Notes: generated by a model not told the origin, from the letters alone. Positions 52,253 through 60,943 are shown, numbered from the stretch's first letter. The stretch is 64,000 nt of DNA from Flagellimonas sp947499585 (GCF_044596045.1 NZ_CP138995.1:3844001-3908000); one strand, 5' to 3'. Program-made: numbers and translations.

Positions 52253-52879
52253 TTAAAAAATTACATCCTGTTCTCCCATTTTATTTGCGATAAGCCTAAT
52301 GTATGATTCAATTGTTTTTTCCATTTTCATAGGCTCTAAAACATCTATATCGCTTCTCCAGATAAGCTCTCTTTCTTTATCAACACATATGCAATACAAT
52401 GAAGTTTCTACTGTATAGATATTGAATGTCTCATAGTATTCTGAATTGTAATAAATGTCTTGATGCTCAAGGTAATCCGTGCTGAAACGAGTATACATTT
52501 CATTAAGGTTATTCATTCTTTCTCTAAATGTCCTTCTGTTTTCCGTACCAACTACTTTAGTAAAAAGAATAGCATCAAAACCTTTGTCCAATAGCTGTTC
52601 CTCAACTTCTGAAAGTTCTTCTTCTGACTTTTCTGAAGATGTAAACTCCACATCAAAAAGATCCATACTACGCATTGCCTCGACTCCCTTCTCATTTAAC
52701 CTCTCGGTAAGTCTCGTCTCAAACTCCGTTCTCAAATTTTCATCTTGGGTCATTCCTACCACAAGCACTTTGTACGCATCAAATAAAACTATATCAGGGT
52801 TTTTCCAAGTACTTACAAGCTTTGTAGAGGAACACCCTAATAAAAGCAACATACCAAGACATACTATTTTTGTTTTCAT
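52253..52879 (-). CDS. Lipoprotein of unknown function
   Basis: 208 residues with a lipoprotein signal (MKTKIVCLGMLLLLGCSS; lipidated cysteine at residue 16). A mixed domain follows, starting KLVSTWKNP and KVLVVGMTQDENLRTEFETRLTERLNEKG. That resembles DUF4136-like or GNA1162-like lipoproteins with a fold that binds other envelope components; the assignment is tentative. It lies 49 bp after the hibernation-factor gene, so it is probably the second gene of that operon and under the same CRP/FNR-type promoter. Confidence 0.75.
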   Translation of the reverse strand: MKTKIVCLGMLLLLGCSSTKLVSTWKNPDIVLFDAYKVLVVGMTQDENLRTEFETRLTERLNEKGVEAMRSMDLFDVEFTSSEKSEEELSEVEEQLLDKGFDAILFTKVVGTENRRTFRERMNNLNEMYTRFSTDYLEHQDIYYNSEYYETFNIYTVETSLYCICVDKERELIWRSDIDVLEPMKMEKTIESYIRLIANKMGEQDVIF

Positions 52880-52928
52880 TGGAAAAAAGTTTAAAAATTA
52901 TTCTAGCTATTCAACTATATGGCAATAG

Positions 52929-53228
52929 CTAATGTCTCACAAAGACGCTTTGCCTTTTTTCTAACTGCCTTTTCAGTTCTTCAATCGTTTCAACCATCGC
53001 TTTTTCAAAATTATTTGTTTTGGATTTTGCAAAAAGTCTAGGTCCGGGAGCACTAAGTTCTATCTCGCAAACTTTATCTTCTCCTGCTTTATCGTTCTCA
53101 ATCTTAAAAAGTACATTGGCGTTAATAACCCAACTATATCTCCATCCTAATTTATCAAGTTTCTTTAATAGAATCTTATTCAAAGATTCACTGACTTCCA
53201 TTTTTTGATATTGAATGTTAACTACCAT
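52929..53228 (-). CDS. HPF/RaiA-family ribosome-associated protein
   Basis: A 99-residue single-domain member of the hibernation-promoting-factor/RaiA (sigma-54 modulation protein) family. The beta-alpha-beta-beta-beta-alpha pattern is visible, with SLNKILLKKLDKLG as helix 1 and the closing FEKAMVETIEELKRQLEKRQ as helix 2. It is more divergent than typical HPF and has fewer basic residues (SAPGPRLFAKSKTNN). Proteins of this family bind the 30S decoding centre and stabilise idle ribosomes under stress. It faces the flavodoxin-like gene across a 225-250 bp gap with two CRP/FNR-type sites. Confidence 0.8.
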   Translation of the reverse strand: MVVNIQYQKMEVSESLNKILLKKLDKLGWRYSWVINANVLFKIENDKAGEDKVCEIELSAPGPRLFAKSKTNNFEKAMVETIEELKRQLEKRQSVFVRH

Positions 53229-53254
53229 AACAGATTTACTTTTTAATTATATAT

Positions 53255-53298
53255 CAAAACTAGATACCTGACCAAAGGAATAAAATGACATTTGTCAG
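53255..53298 (-). promoter_or_regulatory. CRP/FNR-type activated promoter of hpf
   Basis: The palindrome ATGAC-ATTT-GTCAG at 53285-53298 is centred exactly 33 bp upstream of TAGTTTTG (reverse strand, 53262 to 53255), an exact TAnnTTTG element. There is no TTG at -33. That puts the site near -40, the class II activator position, 57 nt before the hpf start codon. Confidence 0.65.
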
Positions 53299-53385
53299 TA
53301 TTTAACTATTGTTCATAATCCAACGCTCTTTTTAAACCAAAAAATCATCAAGGTTCCTTCCTCTTCATATGCAAAAACACAGAAC

Positions 53386-53429
53386 ATGATGCATATCATT
53401 TATAAAATGGCAAAGGCACAATAATTTTA
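53386..53429 (+). promoter_or_regulatory. CRP/FNR-type activated promoter of the flavodoxin-like gene
   Basis: ATGAT-GCAT-ATCAT at 53386-53399 has perfect 5-bp arms and is centred exactly 33 bp upstream of TAATTTTA at 53422-53429 (one base from TAnnTTTG). The arrangement equals that of hpf on the other strand. Confidence 0.6.
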
Positions 53430-53477
53430 CCCAGAATTTTAGGCCATACCTATTTGGCGTATTATAAACTAAAAGAA

Positions 53478-53987
53478 ATGAAAAATCTCAAAGAATTTTT
53501 GATTTTCATATTATTTGCAATTGGTCTCTCTTTACTTTTCGCAGTTTGGTACAATCAAGAGTTTTTGGCGAAAGTAGAGTCAATAGAGATAAATAATCCA
53601 GCGTTGGAATCCAAACTTCTTATTGCTTGTACCGAAGGGAACTTTCCTGAAAAAATTGGGCATGGAATACTGGATCACTACAAAAACAAGTATAACCTAA
53701 ATTTGATAGATATTTCTGATCTATCTGAAATAGCCCCAGAAAATTATGAGGGAATCTTTCTGATTCATACTTGGGAAAAATGGAATCCTCCACCAGATAT
53801 GGTTGAGTTCATGGACGTTTTTAAAAAGTTTAATGACAACACCGTAATTTTGGCTACGTCCAGTGGTGGGTCTTCACAAACAGATGATGTTGATGGGATT
53901 TCAGGTGGCAAAGAATCTGAAAATGTACAGTTTTACGTAAAAGAAGGCATTACCAAGATGAATCTCATTCTAGATACTCAGAAGTAA
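53478..53987 (+). CDS. Membrane-anchored flavodoxin-like-fold protein, uncharacterised
   Basis: About 169 residues. One N-terminal membrane helix (FLIFILFAIGLSLLFAVWY) is followed by a domain with alternating strands and helices. SKLLIACTEGNFPEKIGHGILDHYK resembles the phosphate loop of flavodoxins, EGIFLIHTWEKWNPPPDMVEFM the second loop, and NTVILATSSGG a third. Proper FMN-binding residues (T/S-x-T-x-x-T) are not clear, so cofactor binding is uncertain. The ATG at 53478 starts a good anchor; a TTG at 53454 in frame would fit the promoter spacing seen at the neighbouring genes. No homologue is known to me. Confidence 0.65.
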   Translation: MKNLKEFLIFILFAIGLSLLFAVWYNQEFLAKVESIEINNPALESKLLIACTEGNFPEKIGHGILDHYKNKYNLNLIDISDLSEIAPENYEGIFLIHTWEKWNPPPDMVEFMDVFKKFNDNTVILATSSGGSSQTDDVDGISGGKESENVQFYVKEGITKMNLILDTQK

Positions 53988-54031
53988 ATGTTTCCAGTAA
54001 AATCATTAAAAGAAACGGTTGTATTAATCTG

Positions 54032-55351
54032 TTATTTTATTGAGAATGGTTGGCCTGTACTTTGCAAAACAGCAAACCAGAATCCGCTTTCCAAATCAAT
54101 TTTCTTTCTTTTGGAAACAACAGCAGAAATTGGTAGATAAACAAATTTGTCGTTGACCTTACCAACAACAAATTGTGTTTTTCCGCTCATTGCACCATGC
54201 ACGGCCTGATAAGCCAAACTGCTACAAAACACACTATCCCCAGAATTAGCCGCGGCACTTCTAATAATATAACTTGGATCAATATACTTGATGGTCACAG
54301 GAAAAACTTCTGAGAAATATTCCTTTATTTTTTGTTTTAAGAATAGACCTATATCATCGTGCTGTACATTACCAGAAGCATCGGTTACAATATCATCCTT
54401 CTCAAAAAGATGTTGCCCTGCACCTTCCGCAACTACAATAACTGCATGATGTTTGGTTTCCAATCTATTCTTTAAAATTTCCAAAAAACCATTTTCGCCA
54501 TAAAGGTTAAAGTCCATCTCTGGTACAAGAACAAAGTTCACTACGGGCATTGCGAGTGAGGCAGATGCAGCAATAAAACCGCTGTCCCTACCCATTAACT
54601 TTACAATGGAAATACCGTTGTAAGCTCCATGAGCTTCATTATGTGCATCCTTTAAAATTGGACTTGCAATATCAAACGCTGTTTCAAAACCAAAAGATTT
54701 ATCAATAATATCAACATCGTTGTCTATTGTTTTTGGAATCCCAACAACGCTAATATCCAAGCCTCTTTTCATAATTTCTTCACCAATGGCATTACACCCT
54801 TTTAGAGTACCATCACCTCCGATAGTAAAGAGCATTTGAATATCATTCTCAACCAAAGTATCAACCATAAGAGAAACGTCTTGCGCTCCTCTTGAAGAAC
54901 CTAAAATTGTACCACCAAACTGGTGAATGTCTTTTACTTTATCAGGAGTGAGTTCTATAAAACCATGTCCCATTGCTGGGTTTAACCCTTCAAATCCATA
55001 TGGGACTCCTAAAATCTTTTTGACATCGTAAAAATAATGTAGTGCCATTACAATTCCCCGAATCACATTGTTGATACCAGGACAAAGTCCGCCACAGGTG
55101 ACTATAGCGGCATTAAAGTTTTTTGGCTCAAAATGGATGTTTTGTCTTGGACCTGCCTTTTCAAGGCACAAAGGCTCTTCATTATTGGCAAGACATTGGG
55201 TATAACCTTCTAAAGAGGTATCGAAAACCAATTTATCCGTTTCACTTATAAAAGTGAATATATTATCTCCCCTAACAGTACTTAACTGAAGGGGAGATTT
55301 GAATTTAGGAACTCCTAAGTTTTTTATTTGGAATTCGATTTTATCGCTCAC
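54032..55351 (-). CDS. pfkA: 6-phosphofructokinase, ATP-type (long form)
   Basis: A 439-residue phosphofructokinase. It contains VTCGGLCPGINNVIRGIV, GTILGSSRGAQD, the nucleotide-binding FTIGGDGTLKG, the catalytic IPKTIDNDVD and LMGRDSGFIAASASLA. The glycine at the E. coli Gly104 position (GGDG) fits ATP use, while the lysine at the Gly124 position (PKTIDND) is the PPi-type residue. This mixed G/K pair is known from the long ATP-dependent clade found in spirochaetes and trypanosomes. It is the last gene of the usp-SLC13-pckA-pfkA operon, 13 bp after pckA. Confidence 0.93.
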   Translation of the reverse strand: MSDKIEFQIKNLGVPKFKSPLQLSTVRGDNIFTFISETDKLVFDTSLEGYTQCLANNEEPLCLEKAGPRQNIHFEPKNFNAAIVTCGGLCPGINNVIRGIVMALHYFYDVKKILGVPYGFEGLNPAMGHGFIELTPDKVKDIHQFGGTILGSSRGAQDVSLMVDTLVENDIQMLFTIGGDGTLKGCNAIGEEIMKRGLDISVVGIPKTIDNDVDIIDKSFGFETAFDIASPILKDAHNEAHGAYNGISIVKLMGRDSGFIAASASLAMPVVNFVLVPEMDFNLYGENGFLEILKNRLETKHHAVIVVAEGAGQHLFEKDDIVTDASGNVQHDDIGLFLKQKIKEYFSEVFPVTIKYIDPSYIIRSAAANSGDSVFCSSLAYQAVHGAMSGKTQFVVGKVNDKFVYLPISAVVSKRKKIDLESGFWFAVLQSTGQPFSIK

Positions 55352-55364
55352 TTTATTTTAAAAA

Positions 55365-56993
55365 TTAAAAATGTTCATTTAAGCTGTGATGAGAATCAAT
55401 TAGCGGACCTCCGTTCAATATCTCTTCTGATGCTTGATTAGCAAACTTATCAAAATTAATATGAAATGAGTGTGCCAATTGTATTGCTTTACTCACATAT
55501 GCCCCTTTTTGCAGCCATGTATTCATTGGGTCCAATATTTCTGTTGGGACTCCTGGACAATACTTTGGCATGTGCAATCCAAAAATTGGGTGCGCATCAA
55601 AATCAACCTTTTCCAGTTCTCCTTCTAAGATTGCTGAAATCATTGCTCTGGTATATTTCAATTTAATCCTAGAACCCACTCCATAAGGACCACCGCTCCA
55701 TCCAGTATTGATCAACCAAACGTTAACCCCTGCTTCTGTCATCTTTTTGCTCAGCATTTCAGCATAAACCGTTGGGTGCAATGGCATAAATGGTTCGCCA
55801 AAACAAGCTGAAAAAGATGGTACAGGCTCTGTAATACCCGCTTCTGTACCGGCAACTTTTGCCGTATACCCGGAAATAAAATGATAGGCGGCCTGACCAG
55901 GCGTTAATTTAGACACTGGAGGCAAAACGCCAAAGGCATCACAGGTTAAGAAAAAGATGTTTTTTGGGTTTGAAGCATAAGAAGGCACTTGAATATTATC
56001 AATGTTCTCAATAGGATAGCTCACCCTTGTATTTTGCGTAATGGTGCTGTCAAAGTAATCCACTTCCTTTGTTCCTTCTTTAAAAACAACATTTTCCAAC
56101 AAGGCCCCTGGTCGTATTGCCCTATAAATATCCGGTTCCTTTTCCTCGGTAAGGTCAATGACCTTGGCATAACATCCTCCTTCAAAATTAAAGATGGTGT
56201 TTTCTGCTGTCCAACCGTGTTCATCATCACCAATCAGTTTTCTGTTGGGGTCTGCGGACAAGGTAGTCTTTCCTGTACCAGAAAGTCCAAAGAAAATAGC
56301 GGTGTCCCCGTCTTCACCAACATTGGCAGAACAGTGCATGGGCAATACATTCTTTTCAGTTGGCAGAATCAAATTTAAAGCAGAGAAAATCCCTTTTTTC
56401 ATTTCACCTGTGTAAGCTGAACCACCCACTAAAGCAATTTTCTTGGTAAAGTTGAGAATGGAAAAATTACCATCCAAAATTCCCACTGCCTTTGGGTCTG
56501 GCGCCAAATATCCAGGAGCACACAATACCAACCATTCCTCTTCAAAATCTTTCAACTCTTCTTCTGAAAGTCTTAAGAACATATTTTTGATAAAGTAATT
56601 GGACCAGGGATATTCTGTGATTGTACGTACATTCATTTTGTATTTAGGATCGGCACAAACTGCAGCATCCCTTACATAAACCTCCTTATCTGAAAGGTAA
56701 TTTACCATACCTTGATGAAGTACTTCAAAATTTTCCGGTGAGATTGGCTTGTTGATTCTACCCCACCAAACTGTATCTTTAGTGTAGTCATCTTTGACCA
56801 AAAAACGATCTTTTGGAGAACGGCCCGTAAACTTACCTGTGTTTATGGATAATGTACCATTTTCTGTTTCTGTGCCCAATCCTTTTTCAACAGTCATTTG
56901 TTGTAGAGTTTCAGCATCTAAGTTCCAATGTATATGCTCCGTTTTGAGACCATACTTTTCTAAAGTTTTTGATTTTTCCATAATTTTTTCCAT
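55365..56993 (-). CDS. pckA: Phosphoenolpyruvate carboxykinase (ATP)
   Basis: A 542-residue ATP-dependent PEPCK that turns oxaloacetate into phosphoenolpyruvate, the first committed step of gluconeogenesis. The P-loop-like FFGLSGTGKTTLSADP, the metal-binding IGDDEHGW, and RVSYPIENI, GYTAKVAGTEAG and the PYGVGSRIKLKYTRAMI segment are all present. It starts 16 bp after the SLC13 gene and ends 13 bp before pfkA on the same strand, an operon in which a gluconeogenic and a glycolytic enzyme are expressed together. Confidence 0.97.
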   Translation of the reverse strand: MEKIMEKSKTLEKYGLKTEHIHWNLDAETLQQMTVEKGLGTETENGTLSINTGKFTGRSPKDRFLVKDDYTKDTVWWGRINKPISPENFEVLHQGMVNYLSDKEVYVRDAAVCADPKYKMNVRTITEYPWSNYFIKNMFLRLSEEELKDFEEEWLVLCAPGYLAPDPKAVGILDGNFSILNFTKKIALVGGSAYTGEMKKGIFSALNLILPTEKNVLPMHCSANVGEDGDTAIFFGLSGTGKTTLSADPNRKLIGDDEHGWTAENTIFNFEGGCYAKVIDLTEEKEPDIYRAIRPGALLENVVFKEGTKEVDYFDSTITQNTRVSYPIENIDNIQVPSYASNPKNIFFLTCDAFGVLPPVSKLTPGQAAYHFISGYTAKVAGTEAGITEPVPSFSACFGEPFMPLHPTVYAEMLSKKMTEAGVNVWLINTGWSGGPYGVGSRIKLKYTRAMISAILEGELEKVDFDAHPIFGLHMPKYCPGVPTEILDPMNTWLQKGAYVSKAIQLAHSFHINFDKFANQASEEILNGGPLIDSHHSLNEHF

Positions 56994-57009
56994 GTTTATT
57001 GTTTTAAGA

Positions 57010-58848
57010 TTAAAAGCTCCATATCAATGGAACCAATACTAGAGTTGCTATAAAGAATAGCAGGAGGAGTGGCCCTCCCACTTTTATATAATCTATAAAC
57101 TTGTACCCCCCAGAAGACATCACCATTGCATTGGTAGTAGTCCCAACAGGGGTTAAAAATGCAGTTGATGCACTAACGGCAACTGTTATCAAATAGGGTT
57201 TTGGTGAAACACCAAGAGATGTTGCTGCCAATAAGGCAATAGGCGCCATTAAAACCGCAGTTGCTGAATTATTTATTGTTTGACTGAAAGCTGTTGTCAA
57301 TAAAAAGATACCGCCCAGAAGAACTGTTGGGTGTATGCTTCCCAGCACTTCCACCAACCCATTGGCCGCCATCTCAGCAACCCCTGTTTTCTGCAAAGCT
57401 GTTCCCATGGGTATCATCGCAGCTATCATTACCACACTTGTCCAACTGATTCCCTTATACGCTTTTGATATAGGTACACAACGAGTCAACAACATAATAC
57501 CAGCGCATATCAATGCTGTTATTGCGCCAGGAAAAACTTTAAACACCAAAAGCAATATCATCAAGATTAGCGTGCCCATTGCTATATAGCTTCGTGTACT
57601 CAGAGTTGCAACATTTTTAGATAATGCTTCTGGACTACCAGAAATTACAACGTTCTCATAAAGTGCTTTTAGGTTTTCAATGTTTTCCCATGGCCCTCTT
57701 ATCACAAAAGCATCTCCCGCTTCTATTTTAATTTTTCCAGTAAGCGGGCGGTTATTTCTTGAAGCTGCCAACAACTGTACCCCTGCACGTTTTAGGTAGT
57801 TCCCCAAATTGATTGTTTTTCCAACAAAAATTGAATTTGGAGTAATGAGCATTTCAGCCATACCAACTTCTTGATTGATCAACTCATTTTTTAATCTGTC
57901 TTTTTCCGCTGTTGTAGGAATGATCCCCAAACTAAACTTTAGAACCAACTTATCTACATCTTCAGGGGTGCCCTTTACTGTGATGATATCATGATATCGC
58001 ATCTCAGTATCAGGCTCTGGAAGTTCAACAAATTGAGGCACTTTTTGCTGTAGTGGACTTGGATGCCTACGTTTTAAACGCATCACGGCTATTTGATGAT
58101 TTGATTCAAAGTTCCAATCACCCATTTTGGTATTGATTAAAGGTGACATGGAACGAATACGTAACCGATAAAGATTATCACCAATACTATAACTTGAAAT
58201 CCATTTGTGCATTTCGGCATCAATATCTGCAGGTCTTTCATTGGTTTGACGTTTGGGCAACAAACGATATCCTATATATCTGAAATAGACTATGGCAATT
58301 ATCAACAGTGGTAAGCCTATCAATCCAAATTCAAAGAATGAGAACCCTTCTAGATTATTCTCAATCAAAGTATTACTGGCAATAATGTTGGGTGGTGTAC
58401 CTGTTAAAGTCAGCAAGCCCCCTGTATTGGACCCAAAAGCAACCGGCATCAATAATTTTGATGGTAGCGTACCAGCACTCCATGCTGCAGAAACTGTAAC
58501 AGGAAGTAAAGCAGCTACCGTTCCCGTGTTGCTTACAAAACCTGAAAGAACGCTAGCTCCCAAAGTAACAATGACCAATAGTTTTGGAATGCTTCTGCCC
58601 GCCCAACTTACAAAACGTTTGCCTGCAAGTGCGGTCCAGCCAGTCCTTGAAAGTCCCTCTCCAATGATGAACAGAGCTGCAATCATGATTACTGTTGTAT
58701 TGCTAAAGCCACTGAGCGTTTCTTTAACGTCGAGTATTCCTGTTAAATACAATGTCAACATAGACATTAGAGCTACAACATCTGGCGGAAATTTCCCCCA
58801 AATAAACAGGGCTATTGTAACACCTAGTATTACGAGTAGTGTGAACAT
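57010..58848 (-). CDS. SLC13-type permease with two RCK_C domains
   Basis: A 612-residue transporter of the divalent anion:sodium symporter group. Membrane helices are at about residues 1-195 and 410-612, including SNTGTVAALLPVTVSAAW, SNTGGLLTLTGTPPNIIASN and NNSATAVLMAPIALLAATSLG, which are the paired SNT/NNS motifs that bind anion and sodium. Between them lie two TrkA-C/RCK_C domains (about 205-300 and 315-400), usual in this subfamily. Substrates range from dicarboxylates to sulfate. Cotranscription with pckA suggests a C4-dicarboxylate, but the sequence does not settle it. It starts 22 bp after usp. Confidence 0.9.
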   Translation of the reverse strand: MFTLLVILGVTIALFIWGKFPPDVVALMSMLTLYLTGILDVKETLSGFSNTTVIMIAALFIIGEGLSRTGWTALAGKRFVSWAGRSIPKLLVIVTLGASVLSGFVSNTGTVAALLPVTVSAAWSAGTLPSKLLMPVAFGSNTGGLLTLTGTPPNIIASNTLIENNLEGFSFFEFGLIGLPLLIIAIVYFRYIGYRLLPKRQTNERPADIDAEMHKWISSYSIGDNLYRLRIRSMSPLINTKMGDWNFESNHQIAVMRLKRRHPSPLQQKVPQFVELPEPDTEMRYHDIITVKGTPEDVDKLVLKFSLGIIPTTAEKDRLKNELINQEVGMAEMLITPNSIFVGKTINLGNYLKRAGVQLLAASRNNRPLTGKIKIEAGDAFVIRGPWENIENLKALYENVVISGSPEALSKNVATLSTRSYIAMGTLILMILLLVFKVFPGAITALICAGIMLLTRCVPISKAYKGISWTSVVMIAAMIPMGTALQKTGVAEMAANGLVEVLGSIHPTVLLGGIFLLTTAFSQTINNSATAVLMAPIALLAATSLGVSPKPYLITVAVSASTAFLTPVGTTTNAMVMSSGGYKFIDYIKVGGPLLLLFFIATLVLVPLIWSF

Positions 58849-58870
58849 AGCTGTATGGTTGAAATGGTCA

Positions 58871-59662
58871 TCAATCCAAGGTTAAAACCGGAATCTCTGA
58901 ATGCAAGGTCAACAGCTTTGTTAAACGCCCCTCAGAAGGAGAACTCAATCTTGTGTGGTTTCTTGGCAAAATTGCCAAAAGATCTATGTTTTTCTTGTTG
59001 ATGTAATCTAAAATTCCTTCTTCTACATCTTGATTTTTGCTAAATGCGTGCTCCACATAGAAATGTTCCAAATAATACTCTAACAGGCTCTCTGTACTCT
59101 CGACAACAGATTCCTCTTCATAAACAGACTCTTTATAAATGGTCAGTACATGAACCCTTGAATTAAAAGTACGGGCAACATCCAATAGTGTTTTCAACAC
59201 TTCTTTATCGTCAATTTTTTCATTCCCCATTACCAAAGCAATGTCCTTAGGCTCCTTTATTGAACACCCAAAAGGAATAGATACAACAGGACAATTAGCT
59301 TCTAAAACAAGTCTTGAAGTATTGGTTATGGCCTCATCGGTACTTTTATCGCCCATAGTTCCCATAAGAATCAGATGGGTTTTATGTTGTTCTTGAGCAG
59401 TAAGAATTGTTTCAATAACTTCTCCTTCTGCAGTAATAAATGCAGGTGGGGTTTTTGTCTTTTTCTTAAAGGACTTTGCAATTTTGGTGAAATCAGCTTT
59501 TAACGTATTTTTTTCAGATTCTACCGTTGGCATAGCTGACACATAGAGTGCAAGAATATCTATAAGCCTATTTGGACCTACAAAATTAACCGCATATTCT
59601 AGAGCATTAATAGATGCCTCGGAAAAGTCAAATGGGACTAAAATCTTATCAATGTTACTCAT
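58871..59662 (-). CDS. Universal stress protein (UspA family)
   Basis: A 263-residue protein with two UspA-type halves. The first (residues about 1-140) is complete: KILVPFDFSEASINALEYAVNFV, and the ATP-binding LILMGTMGDKSTDEAITNTSRLVLEANCPVVSIP. The second (about 150-263) is divergent but keeps a similar end (LLAILPRNHTRLSSPSEGRLTKLLTLHSEIPVLTL). Nucleotide binding is likely in the first half. It leads a four-gene operon with short gaps and lies behind a CRP/FNR-type promoter, which suits a stress-responsive gene. Confidence 0.9.
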   Translation of the reverse strand: MSNIDKILVPFDFSEASINALEYAVNFVGPNRLIDILALYVSAMPTVESEKNTLKADFTKIAKSFKKKTKTPPAFITAEGEVIETILTAQEQHKTHLILMGTMGDKSTDEAITNTSRLVLEANCPVVSIPFGCSIKEPKDIALVMGNEKIDDKEVLKTLLDVARTFNSRVHVLTIYKESVYEEESVVESTESLLEYYLEHFYVEHAFSKNQDVEEGILDYINKKNIDLLAILPRNHTRLSSPSEGRLTKLLTLHSEIPVLTLD

Positions 59663-59695
59663 ACCTAAAAATTTAAATGATTAAAATCTTCAGTT

Positions 59696-59739
59696 CAAAA
59701 GTAGAACTGGTCTATGACCTAAAATATGACAGAAATCAG
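59696..59739 (-). promoter_or_regulatory. CRP/FNR-type activated promoter of usp-SLC13-pckA-pfkA
   Basis: ATGAC-AGAA-ATCAG at 59726-59739 is centred exactly 33 bp upstream of TACTTTTG (reverse strand, 59703 to 59696), an exact TAnnTTTG element. The site ends 64 nt before the usp start codon. The four genes downstream have gaps of 22, 16 and 13 bp, so the site would control all of them. Confidence 0.65.
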
Positions 59740-59856
59740 GTTTTCAACTTTTGGTAGAATAAAACACTCCGCTATTGCTTTTTTTCACCCCTGCCAACTG
59801 GAAAATTGTATTCGTATTAGCTATCTTTAAATAAAGTTACAAAAACCCTCTGGAAC

Positions 59857-60816
59857 ATGGATATTGTTGTTGGAATAGACATTGGTGGCACTAAAACTAA
59901 AATTGGATTGGTGGATAAAAATGGAAAGTGCCATATCAAGACATTTTTCAGAACTCGGGAGTTTCCAGATTTAGATGACTATCTAGATAAAATAAAGAGT
60001 GTTTCAGATGAGCTTATTGAAAATCTTGATGAAAAAATAAACATTTTGGGGTGTGGTATTGGAGCACCCAATGCATCCAGTAAAAAAGGAACCATAGAAA
60101 GTGCCAGTAATTTGATTTGGAAAGGAAGCGTACCCATTCTTGAAAAGCTAAAAGAAAGGATGAATATGCCCATGCGAATTATGAATGATGCAAGCGCTGC
60201 AGCTTTAGGTGAAATGCTTTTTGGGGGAGGAAAAAAAATGACAGATTTCATTGTAATAACCTTAGGTACAGGCTTTGGAGCAGGTATTGTAGCCAACGGA
60301 CAGTTGATAGATGGCTACGATGGTTTTGCTGGTGAGTTGGGCCATGTGGATATGACTATTGGAGATGGCAGATTGACAGGATTAGGTGTACGCGGAGGAT
60401 TAGAAGCTTACGTATCTGCTACAGGATTAAAACGCACCATTATGTATATGCTGAGTAAGTATCTGGTAGACAGCAAATTTAGAAGCATTGCATATAATGA
60501 TTTACATGGAGAGGATATTACAAAGGCCGCAGAAGATGGGGATGAAATTGCCCAAAGAGCTTTTGATTATACCGCTAAAATGATGGCACAGGCTTTGGCA
60601 AACTTTACCGCTTTTACTCAGCCCGAAGCTTTTATTCTAATGGGCGGCCTTACCAATAGCGGAAAGTGGATTATGGACCCACTTGAAAAATATTTCAATG
60701 AATATCTTTTGGATGTGTACAAAGGCAAAGTCAAATTATTGGAATCTGGAATGGATGGCAAAACAGCCGCTATCTGTGGAGCAGCTGCCCTTATTTGGGA
60801 AGTTGAAAAGCCCTAG
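59857..60816 (+). CDS. ROK-family sugar kinase lacking the zinc cysteines
   Basis: A 319-residue kinase of the ROK group. The ATP-binding VGIDIGGTKTKIGLVD, the catalytic MNDASAAALGE with Asp111, LGTGFGAGIV and GELGHVDM with His163 are all intact. The family zinc motif C-x-C-G-x-x-G-C-x-E is replaced by T174-G-L176-G-V-R-G-G181-L-E, so all three cysteines are gone while the rest of the loop is kept. The residue after it (LEAYVSATGL) is normal. Sugar phosphorylation (glucose or related) is likely but the metal site must be missing or replaced. It is divergent from usp. Confidence 0.9.
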   Translation: MDIVVGIDIGGTKTKIGLVDKNGKCHIKTFFRTREFPDLDDYLDKIKSVSDELIENLDEKINILGCGIGAPNASSKKGTIESASNLIWKGSVPILEKLKERMNMPMRIMNDASAAALGEMLFGGGKKMTDFIVITLGTGFGAGIVANGQLIDGYDGFAGELGHVDMTIGDGRLTGLGVRGGLEAYVSATGLKRTIMYMLSKYLVDSKFRSIAYNDLHGEDITKAAEDGDEIAQRAFDYTAKMMAQALANFTAFTQPEAFILMGGLTNSGKWIMDPLEKYFNEYLLDVYKGKVKLLESGMDGKTAAICGAAALIWEVEKP

Positions 60817-60872
60817 TTTGCCTTAAAATCACCATCCATTTTAATACAAATTTCTCTGGTTAAATCCCAAAG

Positions 60873-60917
60873 CTGACAAGTATCATACTTTTTTGCGCTA
60901 GTAAAAACAAAACTTTG
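60873..60917 (+). promoter_or_regulatory. CRP/FNR-type activated promoter of the DUF2490 gene
   Basis: CTGAC-AAGT-ATCAT at 60873-60886 is centred 34 bp upstream of AAACTTTG at 60910-60917 (one mismatch to TAnnTTTG). The site ends 58 nt before the ATG. It is the weakest of the five but keeps the geometry. Confidence 0.5.
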
Positions 60918-60943
60918 CATATCAATATTCAAAGCTACTTACT

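Noticed and set aside
53454..53477. TTG start for the flavodoxin-like gene, 24 bases upstream of the ATG
   Set aside because: It fits the promoter spacing of the neighbouring genes, but the ATG gives a standard signal-anchor start; kept only as an alternative.
54032..55351. PPi-dependent phosphofructokinase
   Set aside because: The GGDG glycine favours ATP; PPi enzymes have aspartate there.
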